A stretch of DNA of 64,000 nucleotides from Unio delphinus. Taxonomy: Eukaryota > Mollusca > Bivalvia > Unionida > Unionidae. The stretch spans positions 6,933,501 through 6,997,500 of the forward strand of contig JAQISU010000123.1 in assembly GCA_029339505.1 (NCBI GenBank), given 5' to 3'. The stretch's first letter is position 1; every line of letters begins with the position of its first letter. A model generated the notes under the pieces. That model saw only the letters and a program-made list of their open reading frames with translations. It was not told the origin of the DNA and searched no databases. The position numbers and the translations under genes were made by a program. This document shows positions 43,764 to 58,178 of the stretch, one piece after another.

Positions 43764-45850
43764 TCATATATTACTAGGCAATGAACTAGCAGGAGACAAG
43801 GCTGTGGTTAATCCACTGGTAACGAAGAAAACTCGTTTGGATGTATTCCCAGCTTGCATTGATGGCAAAGAAAACTCTTGAGAATGATGTTGATAAGGGC
43901 AGTATTGTTTTAGCTGACACATGTATTGGTTAGGCTTTAGATGAGGTCACTTTCACTCCTTGTTTGGATTAGTCAGAAGGTATTGATGATAGTGATCCTC
44001 TTTTAGTTACTCATTCTCTTATTCTAATCAGGGTGATAAACGACACTTTTCGTCGAACAAGAAAAAGATCATTAGATCTCAAGTTTGTTTCATAGAGCCA
44101 TTGCTGAACCTCTTCGTCTGAAATACCTGTTTGTTATTTCATTAAAAATGGAATTTTTATGGAAAGAAATGGAGACCTATCGAGGTACCTACTGATTATT
44201 AGTGGTCAGTAAACTATCAAATTGTAGTTCCAAAACCTTACATACAGGAAAAACTCAGTTTGGCCCGTCAAACTCCATTGGCTGGTCATTTAGGGAATAA
44301 TACGAAATATCACAAGATCTTCATTCTCTTTTAGTGGTCAAAAATCAAAGATGATATTGTCAAATATTATCATATTTCTCAAATGATAGAAAATGCCAAT
44401 CAGAAGATACCTAAGGCCCATCTGTAACTTATTCCTGCATTTGGTGAACCATTAAGTAGAATTATGGTATATTTTGTTGGTCCCTTACCTAAGACAAAGT
44501 CAGATAACCAATACATGTTGGCTATTAAGTGTGCTACAAGATTTTCAGTGGAAATTCTTTTGAGGAATATAAAATTAAAAACATTAGTAAAAGCTTTGAT
44601 GATGTTGTTTTCTATATATAAAAACTCAGTTTGTCCTTCTCTAATCTGTCCAGACGAGTCAAAGGTCAAATTTCAGGTCTGGAACTTTCCGGCCCATTAT
44701 GCTTGAATTTGAAATCCAACAATTAAAGACAAAAATGAAATTATGGTTTGACAGAACTACAATAGAACTTTTGAGTCTGATATTGGAGTCTGTATCTCTT
44801 GCTAATTCTTCAAAGTTTTCTTCAGATTAGATTTCACGCCTCTTACAAAGTTAAGCAGAAAATGAATGATCTAAATTATAATATTAGTGCTCTTGGGATC
44901 TAAATCATCTATAGAGTACCAGTATATTGAAAGATATAACCAGGTTTAACATGCAATTAACTTAGTTGTATCTGTCCTACTCAGTCAAGATTTAAGTGAA
45001 AGAATATCATCGGATTCAACTGATTTGGAGTGATAAATCTTCAGAATTGAGAAATTATCAAAGATCTAGACCGGAAACTTTCATATTTTCAAGAGCAAGA
45101 AAGAAATGAACTCAAACAGTTATTAATCGAATATGAACATTTTTTTCCCCAGTTGTTCCTACAAGGACAAATGTAATTTTCCATTATGTTGAAATTGTAG
45201 ATTCCAAACTTGTAAAACAACACCCTTACAGAATAGACCCTCTCAAACAGGAGTACTTGAAAAATGAAATTCAATATTTGCTGGATAAGGATTTCAGAGC
45301 CCAGTAAAAGTGAGTTCACCATGCATACTTATTCAAAAGCTGGATAAAACGTCCGTATGTACACTGATTATATGAAGGTGAATAGTGTTACGAAGATTCA
45401 TTTCCATTACCAAAAATCGATGCAAGTGTTGATAAGATCGGAAATGCCAAGTATGTCACCGAATTTCGGCTTTCGTGACTCCAGATGGACTTTACGAATA
45501 TAAAGTAATTCCATATTGGATGAAAGGGTCGCCCAATACATTTCAACATCTCATGAATAAGATCATTAATGATATAGATAAGTGTGATGCTATCGATGAT
45601 GTCATCATCTACAAGGACACAAGGAAAAAATCATTTATCAACAATTCGGAAACTCTTTGACAGATTAACCGATGCAAAATGGACAATTAATTTATCTAAA
45701 AGTTAGTTTTTCTGTGTTAGTGTAAAGTTTCAAGGACATTAGTGGGACATGGACACGTTAAACCTATAGATGCTAAGTTCAAGGATATTTCTGAAATCTG
45801 TGTGCCTGATAATAAAAAAATTCAGCCACTAAGTTGAATATGTGAAATAA
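43764..45850 (+). pseudogene. Ty3/gypsy-type pol remnant with integrase upstream of RT (Gmr1-like)
   Basis: Plus-strand pieces in order. A post-protease segment (LAGDKAVVNPLVTKK) lies at 43786-43830. The integrase N-terminal zinc region (PLAGHLGNNTKYHKIF) lies near 44275-44325. The integrase core (NQKIPKAHL, FVGPLPKTKSDNQYMLAIK, LRNIKLKTLVKAL, CPDES) lies at 44397-44710. RT follows, from a pre-RT segment (NELKQLLIEYEHFFP) near 45100, through TDYMKVNSVTK near 45365 and a VTPDGLYEYKV block at 45476, to IDDVIIY near 45590. Sequence typical of the RT/RNase H linker (VGHGHVKPIDAKF) lies near 45740. The frame is broken many times. RT and integrase are of Ty3/gypsy type, yet integrase comes first, the order known from the Gmr1 group. 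No LTRs were found. Confidence 0.75.
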
Positions 45851-45876
45851 ATATTTAAACACGGTGTGGTTACTTA

Positions 45877-45879
<3 letters not shown>

Positions 45880-45949
<70 letters not shown>

Positions 45950-45956
45950 CACACAC
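45880..45956. repeat. (CT)n(AT)n(AC)n compound microsatellite
   Basis: About 52 bases of CT, then 18 of AT, then a short AC run. It lies directly beyond the last recognisable gypsy pol sequence. Confidence 0.95.
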
Positions 45957-47476
45957 CCGCAAGTGGGTAATTATAAATTACACAGTAGCACAGTTTCGAT
46001 AGCCATTGAGACAATGTGTTAATGTTTGGAACACAAACACAATCTTGAGTTCATAAAGCAAATTTTAGCCCAAAAGGTTCAAAAATAATTTACAAGTGTT
46101 AACTTACCAAGTAAAATTATTTCTTACCTTATATAAATGCATACAATCATAAAACATGCATAAACTAAGTTTAGTTGGTATACTTCAAATGGTTTTCGCA
46201 TAATTGCACTGAACACTTGTTATGTTTTGTAAAAGTAAAGTTTGAAAAGTTCAGACTTAAACAAATGAATAAAGAAGTGTAATAATTTTGAAATTTTATA
46301 ACGATCACTGATATAGGAAATACGATTTGTCTAGTTTAGTTGGGTTCTTTCAAATATACTTAATGAACCTGTAGGGGTGAGATGCGATACAGTAGGATGG
46401 ACCGGATTACATAAAAATTTTAATTATGCAGACAGTGGAGGTAGAGAAATTAAATTCGCTGAATTGCATGCATTTCGTCATATCAACTAATTATAAATAA
46501 TATAAACAGGATTATACGTTCTGAACTTGTTGATGGCACTAAAATGATGAAGTACTCTAGAAGAGAACCAGGAAAACATTATTTTGTCAATAATGCACCA
46601 AGCATACATACAATGATTATATTCTAATACACCCCAGCCCAACAACAATGTATAAACTAAGCAAAAAGCACAGTGAAATAATAAATCTTACAAATGGCAT
46701 GGCCTACGCGAATTGTATAGCTTGACGCCCACGGACTAGTTTATTTCTCTTTCTGACTAGCGTTTGTACCCCAGCAAAGTGCAATGTTTAAAAAATGGAG
46801 GAAAAGAACAATTTCGTTCGCAAAATACAGGAACCGCCTTTTGCTACCACCGTTTTCATCCACATCTATGCAAACAATCACTGAAATTCTTTAGAGATCC
46901 ATCGCTTAAGATCTATTGATAAATACCCATTTTAGCGAATTGTTCAGCATACTATCTATCATATGTGAAGAATGAAGCAACAGCAGGATCTTTTCTTTCA
47001 GATAAGTACGTGAAAATATACGCAAACAAGAATACAAACAAGTTACCGTGAGCATTCGAGTTACTACTACTACTAATACTACTACTACTACTATCGACAT
47101 TCATTTTTATTAACGGGAGAGAAAGTAAAGTTTACTTTCTCTGCAATTTGTAACATAGGACGATTTACAAGGTATTGTCTGAAATTTATTTAGAATTTTA
47201 TCTAAACAAGCCATTTTCCACAATTTCACCCTTCACGTCTAGTAGATATCAACATATTGTTGTTTGATACGTATTGAGGATCACACGGTTTTCCTTTCAT
47301 CATATCTAAAGCCCGCTGTGAGCAGTTGGAAGGTTTTCTCAAGTTGAGCTTGCCTACTTGGAGTAAAAGACAAGATAATGTTATCAGCACATATGTTAGT
47401 TCATAAGACTATCTCCTATTTTCAAGGGAAGGTCATTTATAAACAGAAAAAATAACAAGGGCCCTAAGATAGAACC
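45957..47476. other. Intergenic, no gene seen
   Basis: No supported gene. A short (ACT)n run lies near 47065-47093. Confidence 0.45.
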
Positions 47477-47731
47477 TTGTTGTTGTTGTTGTTGTAGGTT
47501 TTAACGCCATTTTTCTGTACAAGATAGGCTATACACGGCGACCAGTATTAATGGTGAAGGAAGAACCCGGGAAAACCCCAGAAAGAAACACCGACCCACG
47601 AGAAGCTACTGGCAAGCTTTCTCACATACCAAAATTGGCAAAATCCGAGACTCGAACCCACGCAGACAGAGGTGAGATGGCAGTGATCCGTAATGGAGAA
47701 CGCTTTAGACCACTCGGCCATTCGGGGCCCT
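47477..47731 (-). mobile_element. tRNA-derived SINE, family 1, full-length copy
   Basis: On the minus strand the head reads TGGCCGAGTGGTCTAAAGCG, a near-perfect Pol III A box. A B box, GGTTCGAGTCTC, follows about 60 bp later, as in a Leu/Ser-type tRNA. A unique body then ends in a (TTG/CAA)n tail, 'ctacaacaacaacaacaagg'. TAGAAC directly flanks both ends (47470-47475 and 47731-47736), a possible target duplication. A second copy lies at 57948-58178. The length, about 255 bp, fits a SINE. It resembles tRNA-headed SINEs described from bivalves, but I cannot confirm the family. Confidence 0.78.
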
Positions 47732-47736
47732 AGAAC

Positions 47737-49663
47737 ATTGAGGTACTCAGCAACTTATCGTTTTATTTTCAGATATGTCTCCATTTAATGTCTGCTTTTT
47801 AGATCTGATACTAAAGATGAACGAGAACCACTTAAGAGTATTTTCTCGCAACGTTGACAGTATTTTAACTATTCAAGACATATTTCATGATCTACTTGGT
47901 CGAAAGTATTTTGTAAATCAATCATTACAGTTTATTGCCTTCCCTCCAGAAATGCTTTCATCCACTTGTTATTAGATACATAAGCACAGTCTGTCAAGAA
48001 CGAACTTTTGAAATCAATACTGATTTAAAGAAAACAGAGTGTGATTGTTCAAATAGTCAATATAATAATTTTATACAGACTATTATATAAATTTGGAAAG
48101 AAATACAAGAATTAATTTTCATGCATAGTTATTTACATCCTTTCTCGTTTCAGCTTTATACAGTCGTGCTACATTGGCAGTCTTCCTTGTTTGGAGAAAT
48201 TTTTATGTTCTCAAACTGTGATCATACAGGAAGCTAATACCAAACGCGACAGCAGACGGGACTGCTGTAAGAAACCTTGGGCGTATTATGTCAAATGATG
48301 AAGATTTAAAAACATCATTGTTGTTTTGATGTTATTCAAAATAAACCTACTACTCATTTCCGCTATTAAAACTTGAATACCGTCTGGAGATTTTTTAAAT
48401 AATATTTGAGGAAATGTTTAATGTGAATTCATTGAAAATGTTTGCAATATCATGGTTACCATCATTAATTAGTGATAATATATTTTATTGTCTACTTCCC
48501 TTCTCCTAATTCCATACTATTTGCAGATTATGTTGTGGGGGTGGAGTGGAGTGGGGTGTCGCTTTTACTGGGGTGATCAAATCCATATTGGTTTAGCTTT
48601 AATAGTATTCTAGATGTATCCTTCTTTTGTAAACAATACCATTTTGAAAATGTGAGAAGTTCCCCACCTCTTACCATCACTGCAAAGAAAATTACAGTCT
48701 GACCTTTTGCCTAATCAATGTCATGACGTTTTGTATTCCGTCAATATTTTACACTCGGCGTGAGTTTGCTTGCTATAATATGTTTTCGGCGTTGGAATGG
48801 GGTGGTTAGTATATATTTTACTACAATTACCAGGCTATCGACTGCAAAGAAGATAACAATAATGACATAAGCAATCCATCGTGTTATGGTCCGAAATATT
48901 TAAAGACTACTGCTGAGAAAGAGTCCGTTATTATTATTTTGTAAATTGATCTAGCAAAATTAGATAAGTAAGAAGTAGTCCTAAAATGTCTGTATTAGTT
49001 CTATATCACCGAGGTTGAATGTATACACCACCATATTACATAAAATATATAATCTTTGGGAAGGGAGAAGGGGGACAAATACTGAAAGCAACAAATGTAC
49101 AACAGTATTGCATTACAATAACATGACAATTTTTTTTAAAATTATAAAACTAACAGACACACAGTTTAAATTGAATAAACAGAACAAGATATTAATAAAA
49201 TAATTGTCTTTCCTAGCGACAAAACTACAATTAGCATTAATTATTTCTTATTATAAAATATACTAAAATCATATCCACTATGGTTCACAAAACAAATAAC
49301 CAAAAATGTAATAAATTGGAAAAGCTGGAATTGTTTTAAATTGTGGCCAGATTGAATAAGGTAAGGTTCATTATGGTTTATGTTCCGAAAGCATCCAAAT
49401 AACACAAAAGACCTCCCGTGTTCCCCTTTTCTTAAACAAATTGCCCATCCCATAAGCACAATATATAATGTGAAGAGAAAGATAAAATAACATCTTCCTT
49501 GTACCATCCGAAAGATTCCTATTATATTAAAGTTACAAGCTCTATACACCCCTTCATCTACACCATTTCACGTCTCTATTTCAAAAATAACAAACCTTAT
49601 ATCCATTTTTACATTCCCTTTGCTATACCAAAAAATATTAACAACAGGCAGCTATTAGATATC
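47737..49663. other. Intergenic, no gene seen
   Basis: No supported gene. Short G-rich 'ggagtggagtgggg' at 48540-48556. Confidence 0.45.
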
Positions 49664-49673
49664 TATTTTGTTG

Positions 49674-49717
<44 letters not shown>

Positions 49718-49764
49718 TTGTAATGATCTGCAAATGTGTATGTGTGTGTTTGTGTGTATATGTG

Positions 49765-49810
<46 letters not shown>

Positions 49811-49811
49811 C

Positions 49812-49845
<34 letters not shown>
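49664..49845. repeat. (ATT)n tract and a (CT)n/(GA)n hairpin
   Basis: (TTG)/(ATT)n spans 49664-49716. (CT)n at 49771-49807 and (GA)n at 49814-49845 form inverted arms of over 30 bp around the six-base loop CCACAC. Leucine- or serine-rich open frames read through here are artefacts of the repeats. Confidence 0.93.
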
Positions 49846-49846
<1 letters not shown>

Positions 49847-49899
49847 TGGGGGAAGGGATGAAGGTTATTGTATGGATGGTCGCCAAAGATATTAAATTA

Positions 49900-52060
<2,161 letters not shown>

Positions 52061-52439
52061 CCTTTGTTACGAATTTGTAAGTTTAAGGAATCTTTCGCAA
52101 AACATTCTGATGTTTTCGTCGTTTGCTTTTTGGTAAGAATAGAGTTTATACTTGAAAATCTTTGAAATCTTTTCACCCAAGGCTTTCCTTTAGTTGGATT
52201 TAGCTGTTTGTTGGGACGGGCAACATACTCGTTTATTTTTTTACACGAGTGTTAGCCAGCTAACCAGTATACAAGGCATGATAGCTATATTTGTCTAATC
52301 CATATTTGTAGCGAACACCCTAAAAAATACTCCGTTAATTGCATACACTTTCAAATTCAAACCAATCAACGAAAACAAATGCCAATGTCCATTTCTAATA
52401 TAGAATTTACTCTTCTTTTGCAGAAATTCCCACAAAGGA

Positions 52440-52443
<4 letters not shown>

Positions 52444-52507
<64 letters not shown>
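52444..52507. repeat. (CT)n microsatellite
   Basis: About 64 bases of uninterrupted CT repeat. The Arg/Glu-rich minus-strand frame here is an artefact. Confidence 0.95.
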
Positions 52508-52509
<2 letters not shown>

Positions 52510-53445
52510 TGTTATATAAAGCCGCAAAAGAAGTCAAACGTGTAATTACTTTTCTTTTGTTTTTGTTTCCTACCCACACAAATTTAAACAAGGTAAGTAA
52601 CTCTCGCGGTTCTAAATCTGATTTCATTAAGACAAGCTAATTGTCTTTTACTTTTTACGCATCTAATCTATTATAACCATTAAGACGAACACCTCAAATC
52701 CATGTACGATTTAAGTACATTACTAATGTGTTGATTTTTACTTCAAGTTCCTTCTTTCCGTCGTGTCTTGTAAAGTTGAATACTTTCAGGAAGGACATCG
52801 AGTAGGTCTACTTTAGAATGCACCTAGATCCAAAATATTGATTGATCTAGAGTCCGCTCTACAGTTTTGCATTTTGTATAAAGTTTCTTTTGGAAACAAA
52901 ATACTTTCGTATGTGGTTAATCTGGTTATTTTACTTGTAAAAACCCATTACATGTGCATAAAAATTATTTGCAAAGTAAATATTAAATTAGATAAGTAAC
53001 AAAGAGTAGACACCCATGTCTTCCTATATTGACTTTTTAACCTGGCTGTTACATAAGAATTACGTACTCAACGAATATGGGCTTTTGATGGCCTCTTGCC
53101 TTCTTGATTGAACACCGGCGTTCTGGTTTTCTGGCTCTAGATTCAAATTTCACCGGGGCCTTAAATACCGAATCTTTGGAAATTTGCTAGAAAACCTTTG
53201 AAAGTTGGAAGACTTTTGGAAATTGTTCGGAAATTCCCAACTGGTCTTGAGACTATAAATCTATGCATAAATAATGATTTTTTTTTCCAACTAAAAAGAT
53301 ATATTTGTTGAAAATATAGTCAGGAGAAAATACTTTATTGAAACTTTATCCAAACTACATTGTTGAACCGGAAGTTGGTAACTCATATCGCTCTCCGTAC
53401 GGGTGTACTGTACTAGACCTATCTTGCGCAAGCTCAGTTAATTAT
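52508..53445. other. Intergenic, no gene seen
   Basis: No supported gene, RNA or mobile-element end. Confidence 0.45.
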
Positions 53446-53815
53446 ACGGTCTCTCTATACACACACTAAGACACCCAAAGACTCTCCAAGAACACGCCAA
53501 TGTTGCATAAAATCGCACCAAAGCTCTCAACAACGTACCAACAAAAAAAAAAAGCAAGAAAAGCAAACACACATACGAACATTGTAATTTTCTAATGATT
53601 GATAGTATTGGCTGATGGCCCTATTTCCGTTAACCTACGGAAACTTAGTCTTATGCATCAAATCTCTTCTATTTTATAATATTTGTTTACACAATTTCCT
53701 CGTTATATGGCAATGCACCATACTTATATCATATATTTTGTTAAAAAATGTCTATATATACAAACTTTCATTTCAAATCGTCCATCAAATGTTTCGACAC
53801 ATAGGACGTTGTGAT
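53446..53815. mobile_element. Second, partial copy of the element at 9459
   Basis: Starts GGTCTCTCTATACACACACT and continues with 'aagactctccaagaacac', 'acgtaccaac', 'tggccctatttccg' and 'acctacggaaac', then 'acaatttcctcg'. All of these match 9459-9740 in order. No right end or target duplication is seen. The (AT)n tract of the first copy is absent here. Confidence 0.7.
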
Positions 53816-56800
53816 TGAAATTTCTGCCATTTTCCCAATTAGCAAAGTGTTTTTCTTTTTGGTGCTAAATGTTTTTTTTAAAAAAATACTATATCTGTCT
53901 CGAGAAAAGATACCTCGAATTCCCTCTTCGAATGTCTTTTATTTAAGAACAGGGGTTCAAGTGTCACGATGTGAGAATTTTTTTCTCCAATTGAGCATGA
54001 AAGAAACTTAATTAAATCTGAATGTGAATTTTAATTGTTTTTATTCTTCCGTATTCATTGTTTATATACATGATGCCAAATAGTCGCACTCACGCCGAAG
54101 TATGCCGGAAGTTGAGTATCAGTCATTGTTCCTGTCTGTACAAGACACGAAGAAACGAAATAACTTGGCGTAAAACTAATCCTTCAGAATCAGTAACGTT
54201 GCTTAAATGTTAAATGGATGAAAAGTGTAGACTGTCTTCTTTACAGTCATGTATGTTATGAGCGCTTGAATATGTAGAGAATATTGAAAAATTAGATCGG
54301 AATCATAGAGGGGTCAGATTATGGTATAACGATACCAATTGTACAACCCCAGTGGGTGGAGTGTAAGGTGTAGGGAAAATTGCATTCAGAAATAAACAAC
54401 AACACTATCTGTGATTGGTGCATTATGTAAGAGTTGTACTTTCTGTTAAGCTTTAAAAAGTTAGGCCTCTTGGCAACATGTGAGATTATGTTAATTCATA
54501 TCTAGATCATATTTTGTATTTTTTACGATTTTCTTTTACAATGTTGTACACATGGCTGAAAATGTCTGTTGTGACGAGATAACTCTTACCCATATCAAAT
54601 TCCAGCAGAGTTATCTCTTAAATTCCGTGGAACACCTGGTTCGTGTCCTTGTGAAATTGACAATCTAACATTGTTATCTATGACAGTTCGTGGCATGCAT
54701 GCTGAGGTATGATAGAAAGTATATTTGTTTCACAAAACCATAGCATTGAGGTATACTTAAACACAATTGATACCGTGATATCTATAGGGAAGAACATCCT
54801 CATAGTGTATCCCTATGGCAGCATACATATGGGCAACATTTATGAACTATATACTAGTTTGATATAGGAAAACGAAAGGATGCTGAATATTTTTCGTCAA
54901 ATATTGACAGTCTTTTAAGAATAACATGTCTGAAATCTTAAGAACATAGCACAAGTTGGCTTTGGATGGGACTTATATAACTATAGCTATGACAGACATA
55001 GACTGATGGCTTTATGTCCGTGTAATCAGCTCCAAGATTAGCATACATGCTACAAAATAAGTTATGTAAAGATAAGGTTGATTTTGGGCAAATATTGATT
55101 ATTTTACCTGCAAAGGATGAAAAATCATGCATACGAAAATAACTTTCTTGTTCTTGTAAGACATGTTATGATCCAGGATAGAGAACTCTCAAGGTCAACT
55201 TGTAGATAGATCGCTTGTATCATATAGAATATTCTGGTATGAGTACGTTTAGGTAATTTATTAAAGATATGGAATGATTTTAATGGTCTTGCTTTATTTG
55301 TTCATTTTTGTACACTTTCCTGCCTTGAAATTGTTCTAGCAGTTTATTTAGTTCAGTTCTCTTCCTTTTGTGGAGGTAGCAGAGAATACCAACAAACAAT
55401 AAACAGTTTTTTAAGTCAGCATTTCTCATTGACACTTGCATAAGCCCATTTCTAATATACTATTGAATTTCAATTAATTCTATTTATATATGTTCAGCTG
55501 TTCTTGTGGAATTTCCTTTTTAGGTCCAACATTACTGAGTGATACCCAATTATAGACATATTTGCCACTCATTCGATTCAAGTCCACACTGTTCTTCAAA
55601 CTTTACTCCCCATCGCAAGAATCCAAATTATCATGGGATATTATACAGCCGCCTTATGTTACAAAACAAAGTTATGTCACTCTTGAGATCTCCAATAAAT
55701 ATAGAAGCCTGAATTTTAGGTTTTCACTTCATTAGTAATGTACTTTTGGATAATTTAATTGCACTAAAGTTAATGCACGTGTTCATGAACTCATCTATAT
55801 TACACGGATATTATATTAGAGAAAATTAAAGTAAAAACAAAAACATCTTATGTATATCATTCAGTTATCCCGCTTACACTTTAAGAAATATAAACTCACA
55901 TTTTCAGTGATTGGTTATGAAAATAAAGAGAAGAATTGTTAAGTATTATATTAGCCCTCAGTCTTGATACAAATGTAACTAGAAGCGATTTAATAATTTT
56001 TCACAGTAAAGTTTACAAGTTTAAAAGCTGATAAAGTATGTCTTGTTTGGTTTAGATATTATTCTGCCTAACTGAAGCCCATTATAGTTATTTATTATGT
56101 AGAAGAAACATAAATTATATGCATCTATATTATCTACATTATTCACCCTTTTATATTAGATGGGAATGAACACCACTTCACCTGAAATACTGGTGTTCGT
56201 AAGGGATGTAATAGCACAGGTGCCTTCGAACTGCCCTTGGACCTGTGAGACACTGTCTCCATATATTCTCCAAAGTAAAGTCATGAAAATTACACTTTTC
56301 ATTTATCTCATTGCTGCTTCTGTCTCCTTTAATTCCTTTATCACGAGTTTCATCTCCGTTTTAGATACTTTCCTCCTGTGCTTTTTTTTGTGCTACATTA
56401 GACTCACTATACTTATTATTTATCTTTGACATTTTTCTGCATTTTATCCCCCCCCCCCAGTAAAAAATAACCACTTATAAGCTGTGATATACTATATTTG
56501 GTGTCAGATTGGCCTACTGCGTCAATTTTATTCACTACATAAAGGAGGGAAGATTTCTATTTGTGTGACTAAGAGGATGGGTAGGTTGACCTTTGTGTCA
56601 GGACTGGCGGTTAGTTATCTGAATAGCCAGTAGCCGATGGACGTATCATCCTACCATCAAATTTCCATACTTTATTTGATTCACGATACCGACTCGAACA
56701 GGAAACGAAACTGAAACCGTGAAGATATTCCTCTGTCAATTTCAAATCAAAGGACGGTTTTAAAAAAATTGTATATCTCAACAGACAGAATTCATTGCAC

Positions 56801-56879
56801 ATGTCACACTATGAGGTACCAAATCGGACAGAATCGCGTCCAATCAGACAGAATCTTGTCCATACGAAACCTGTCGTTG
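53816..56879. other. Intergenic, no gene seen
   Basis: AT-rich with no recognisable coding domain, RNA gene or terminal repeat. A C run lies at 56450-56458. Confidence 0.45.
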
Positions 56880-57900
56880 AAATTGTAATGTCATATGCCC
56901 AGAATAAAATTTTCACGTGTTGTGTCAAAGATGCTTGTCTTTAAAGATTAATTTTCTAGGTCGAGATTTTAGATTATATCTGTTGAATTAAACAGTGGTG
57001 GTTGAAAGGTTTATTTTATGTGCTGAGACTTTTAGATTGTGTCGTTTGAATTGCACGGCGGTGGTTGAAATTTGAATGTCATACGTCGAGTATTCCTAAT
57101 TTACGTATTGGTTCAAGGAGTTTATGTTGAAAGTTCCATTTGATATGTCGAGTATTTAGTTCGCATCTGTTCAATTAGACAGCGCAAGTTGAAAAGTCGA
57201 TATCCATTGTCGAGTTTTTAGATTGTACTTTTGAACTACACCGCGCTAGTTGACATTTTAATGTCATACGTCGAGAGTTTCAATTTAACATGACATTGAT
57301 TGTACTAAAAGTTTCATTTCGTATATTGAGTTTTAAGAGTATATCTGTTGAATACTGAAATACTGGCATCATTGGTTGGACATATTACTGTGCTTGTCAG
57401 AATAGCTATTTTATATGGTGAATTGATGTTTGTGTTAAAAGTAACATTACACATTGTTCACTTTAACAATTCATAATAATATCGAGTATTAAGATACATC
57501 ACTCGTGTGTTCAATTATGACGCATCATTACATTTCTTGCATTTACAGTTTGAAAGTTAGCAGTCACAAATCGAGAATTACTATGAATTTCTTCGCAAGA
57601 AGTCGCTCTCGTAAACGGACCGCATAAGTTTAAAGGAGACTGCTTCTAGTTGCCATGAAATTCAACAGATGAAATCTGAATATTCGCCATATGAAATGGA
57701 ATTTTCATCTCAAACAGTTACATTCAACGTGGGAATTAGGGATTCTCAACATACAATATGAACATTTCAGCTGTCGCTGTGTAAATCAAAATATACACTG
57801 TAAAACGTCGACATATGAAATAGAACTTTAAACCACCACTGTATAATTCAACATAAAATCCAAAAATCTCGATCTGAAAAATGAAACTTTAAGGACATAA
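56880..57900. repeat. Degenerate array of a 65-75 bp unit in both orientations
   Basis: Direct units at 56880-57370 share 'atgtcgag.ttttagat', 'atctgttgaatta.acag' and 'gtggttgaaa.tt.cattt'. The complement of 57640-57900 shows the same phrases ('cagtggtggtttaaagttc', 'tcagatttcatctgttgaat'). So two arms of tandem repeats face each other around an unrelated core of about 270 bp. Noncoding in all frames. Confidence 0.7.
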
Positions 57901-57947
57901 AATTTGACCCAACACGTGATATTGGATTTCTAGAAATACGAAAAAGT

Positions 57948-58178
57948 GATCTAAAACGCTCTCCGTTACGGATCACGGCCATCTCACCTCTGTCTGCATG
58001 GGTTCGAGTCTCAGGTTCGGCCAATATGGGTATGTGTGAAAGCTTGCTAGTAGCTTCTCGTGGGTCGGTGGCTCTTTTTGGGTTTTTTCTCGGGTTCTTC
58101 CTCAATCATTAATACTGGCCGCCATGTATTGCATATCGTGTGCTGAAAAATGGCATTAAATCCTACAACAACAACAAC
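57948..58178 (+). mobile_element. tRNA-derived SINE, family 1, copy with degraded head
   Basis: Matches the copy at 47477-47731 in opposite orientation: 'ctccgttacggatcacggcc', 'gggttcgagtctcagg' (B box), 'agcttctcgtgggtcggtgg', then 'ggcattaaatcctacaacaa' and the (CAA)n tail. The A box is degraded ('gtgatctaaaacg'). Open frames through it are artefacts. Confidence 0.78.

Noticed and set aside
47640..47731. Genuine tRNA-Leu or tRNA-Ser gene
   Set aside because: A and B boxes are present, but the arms do not fold into a full cloverleaf and the sequence continues into a SINE body with a (CAA)n tail.
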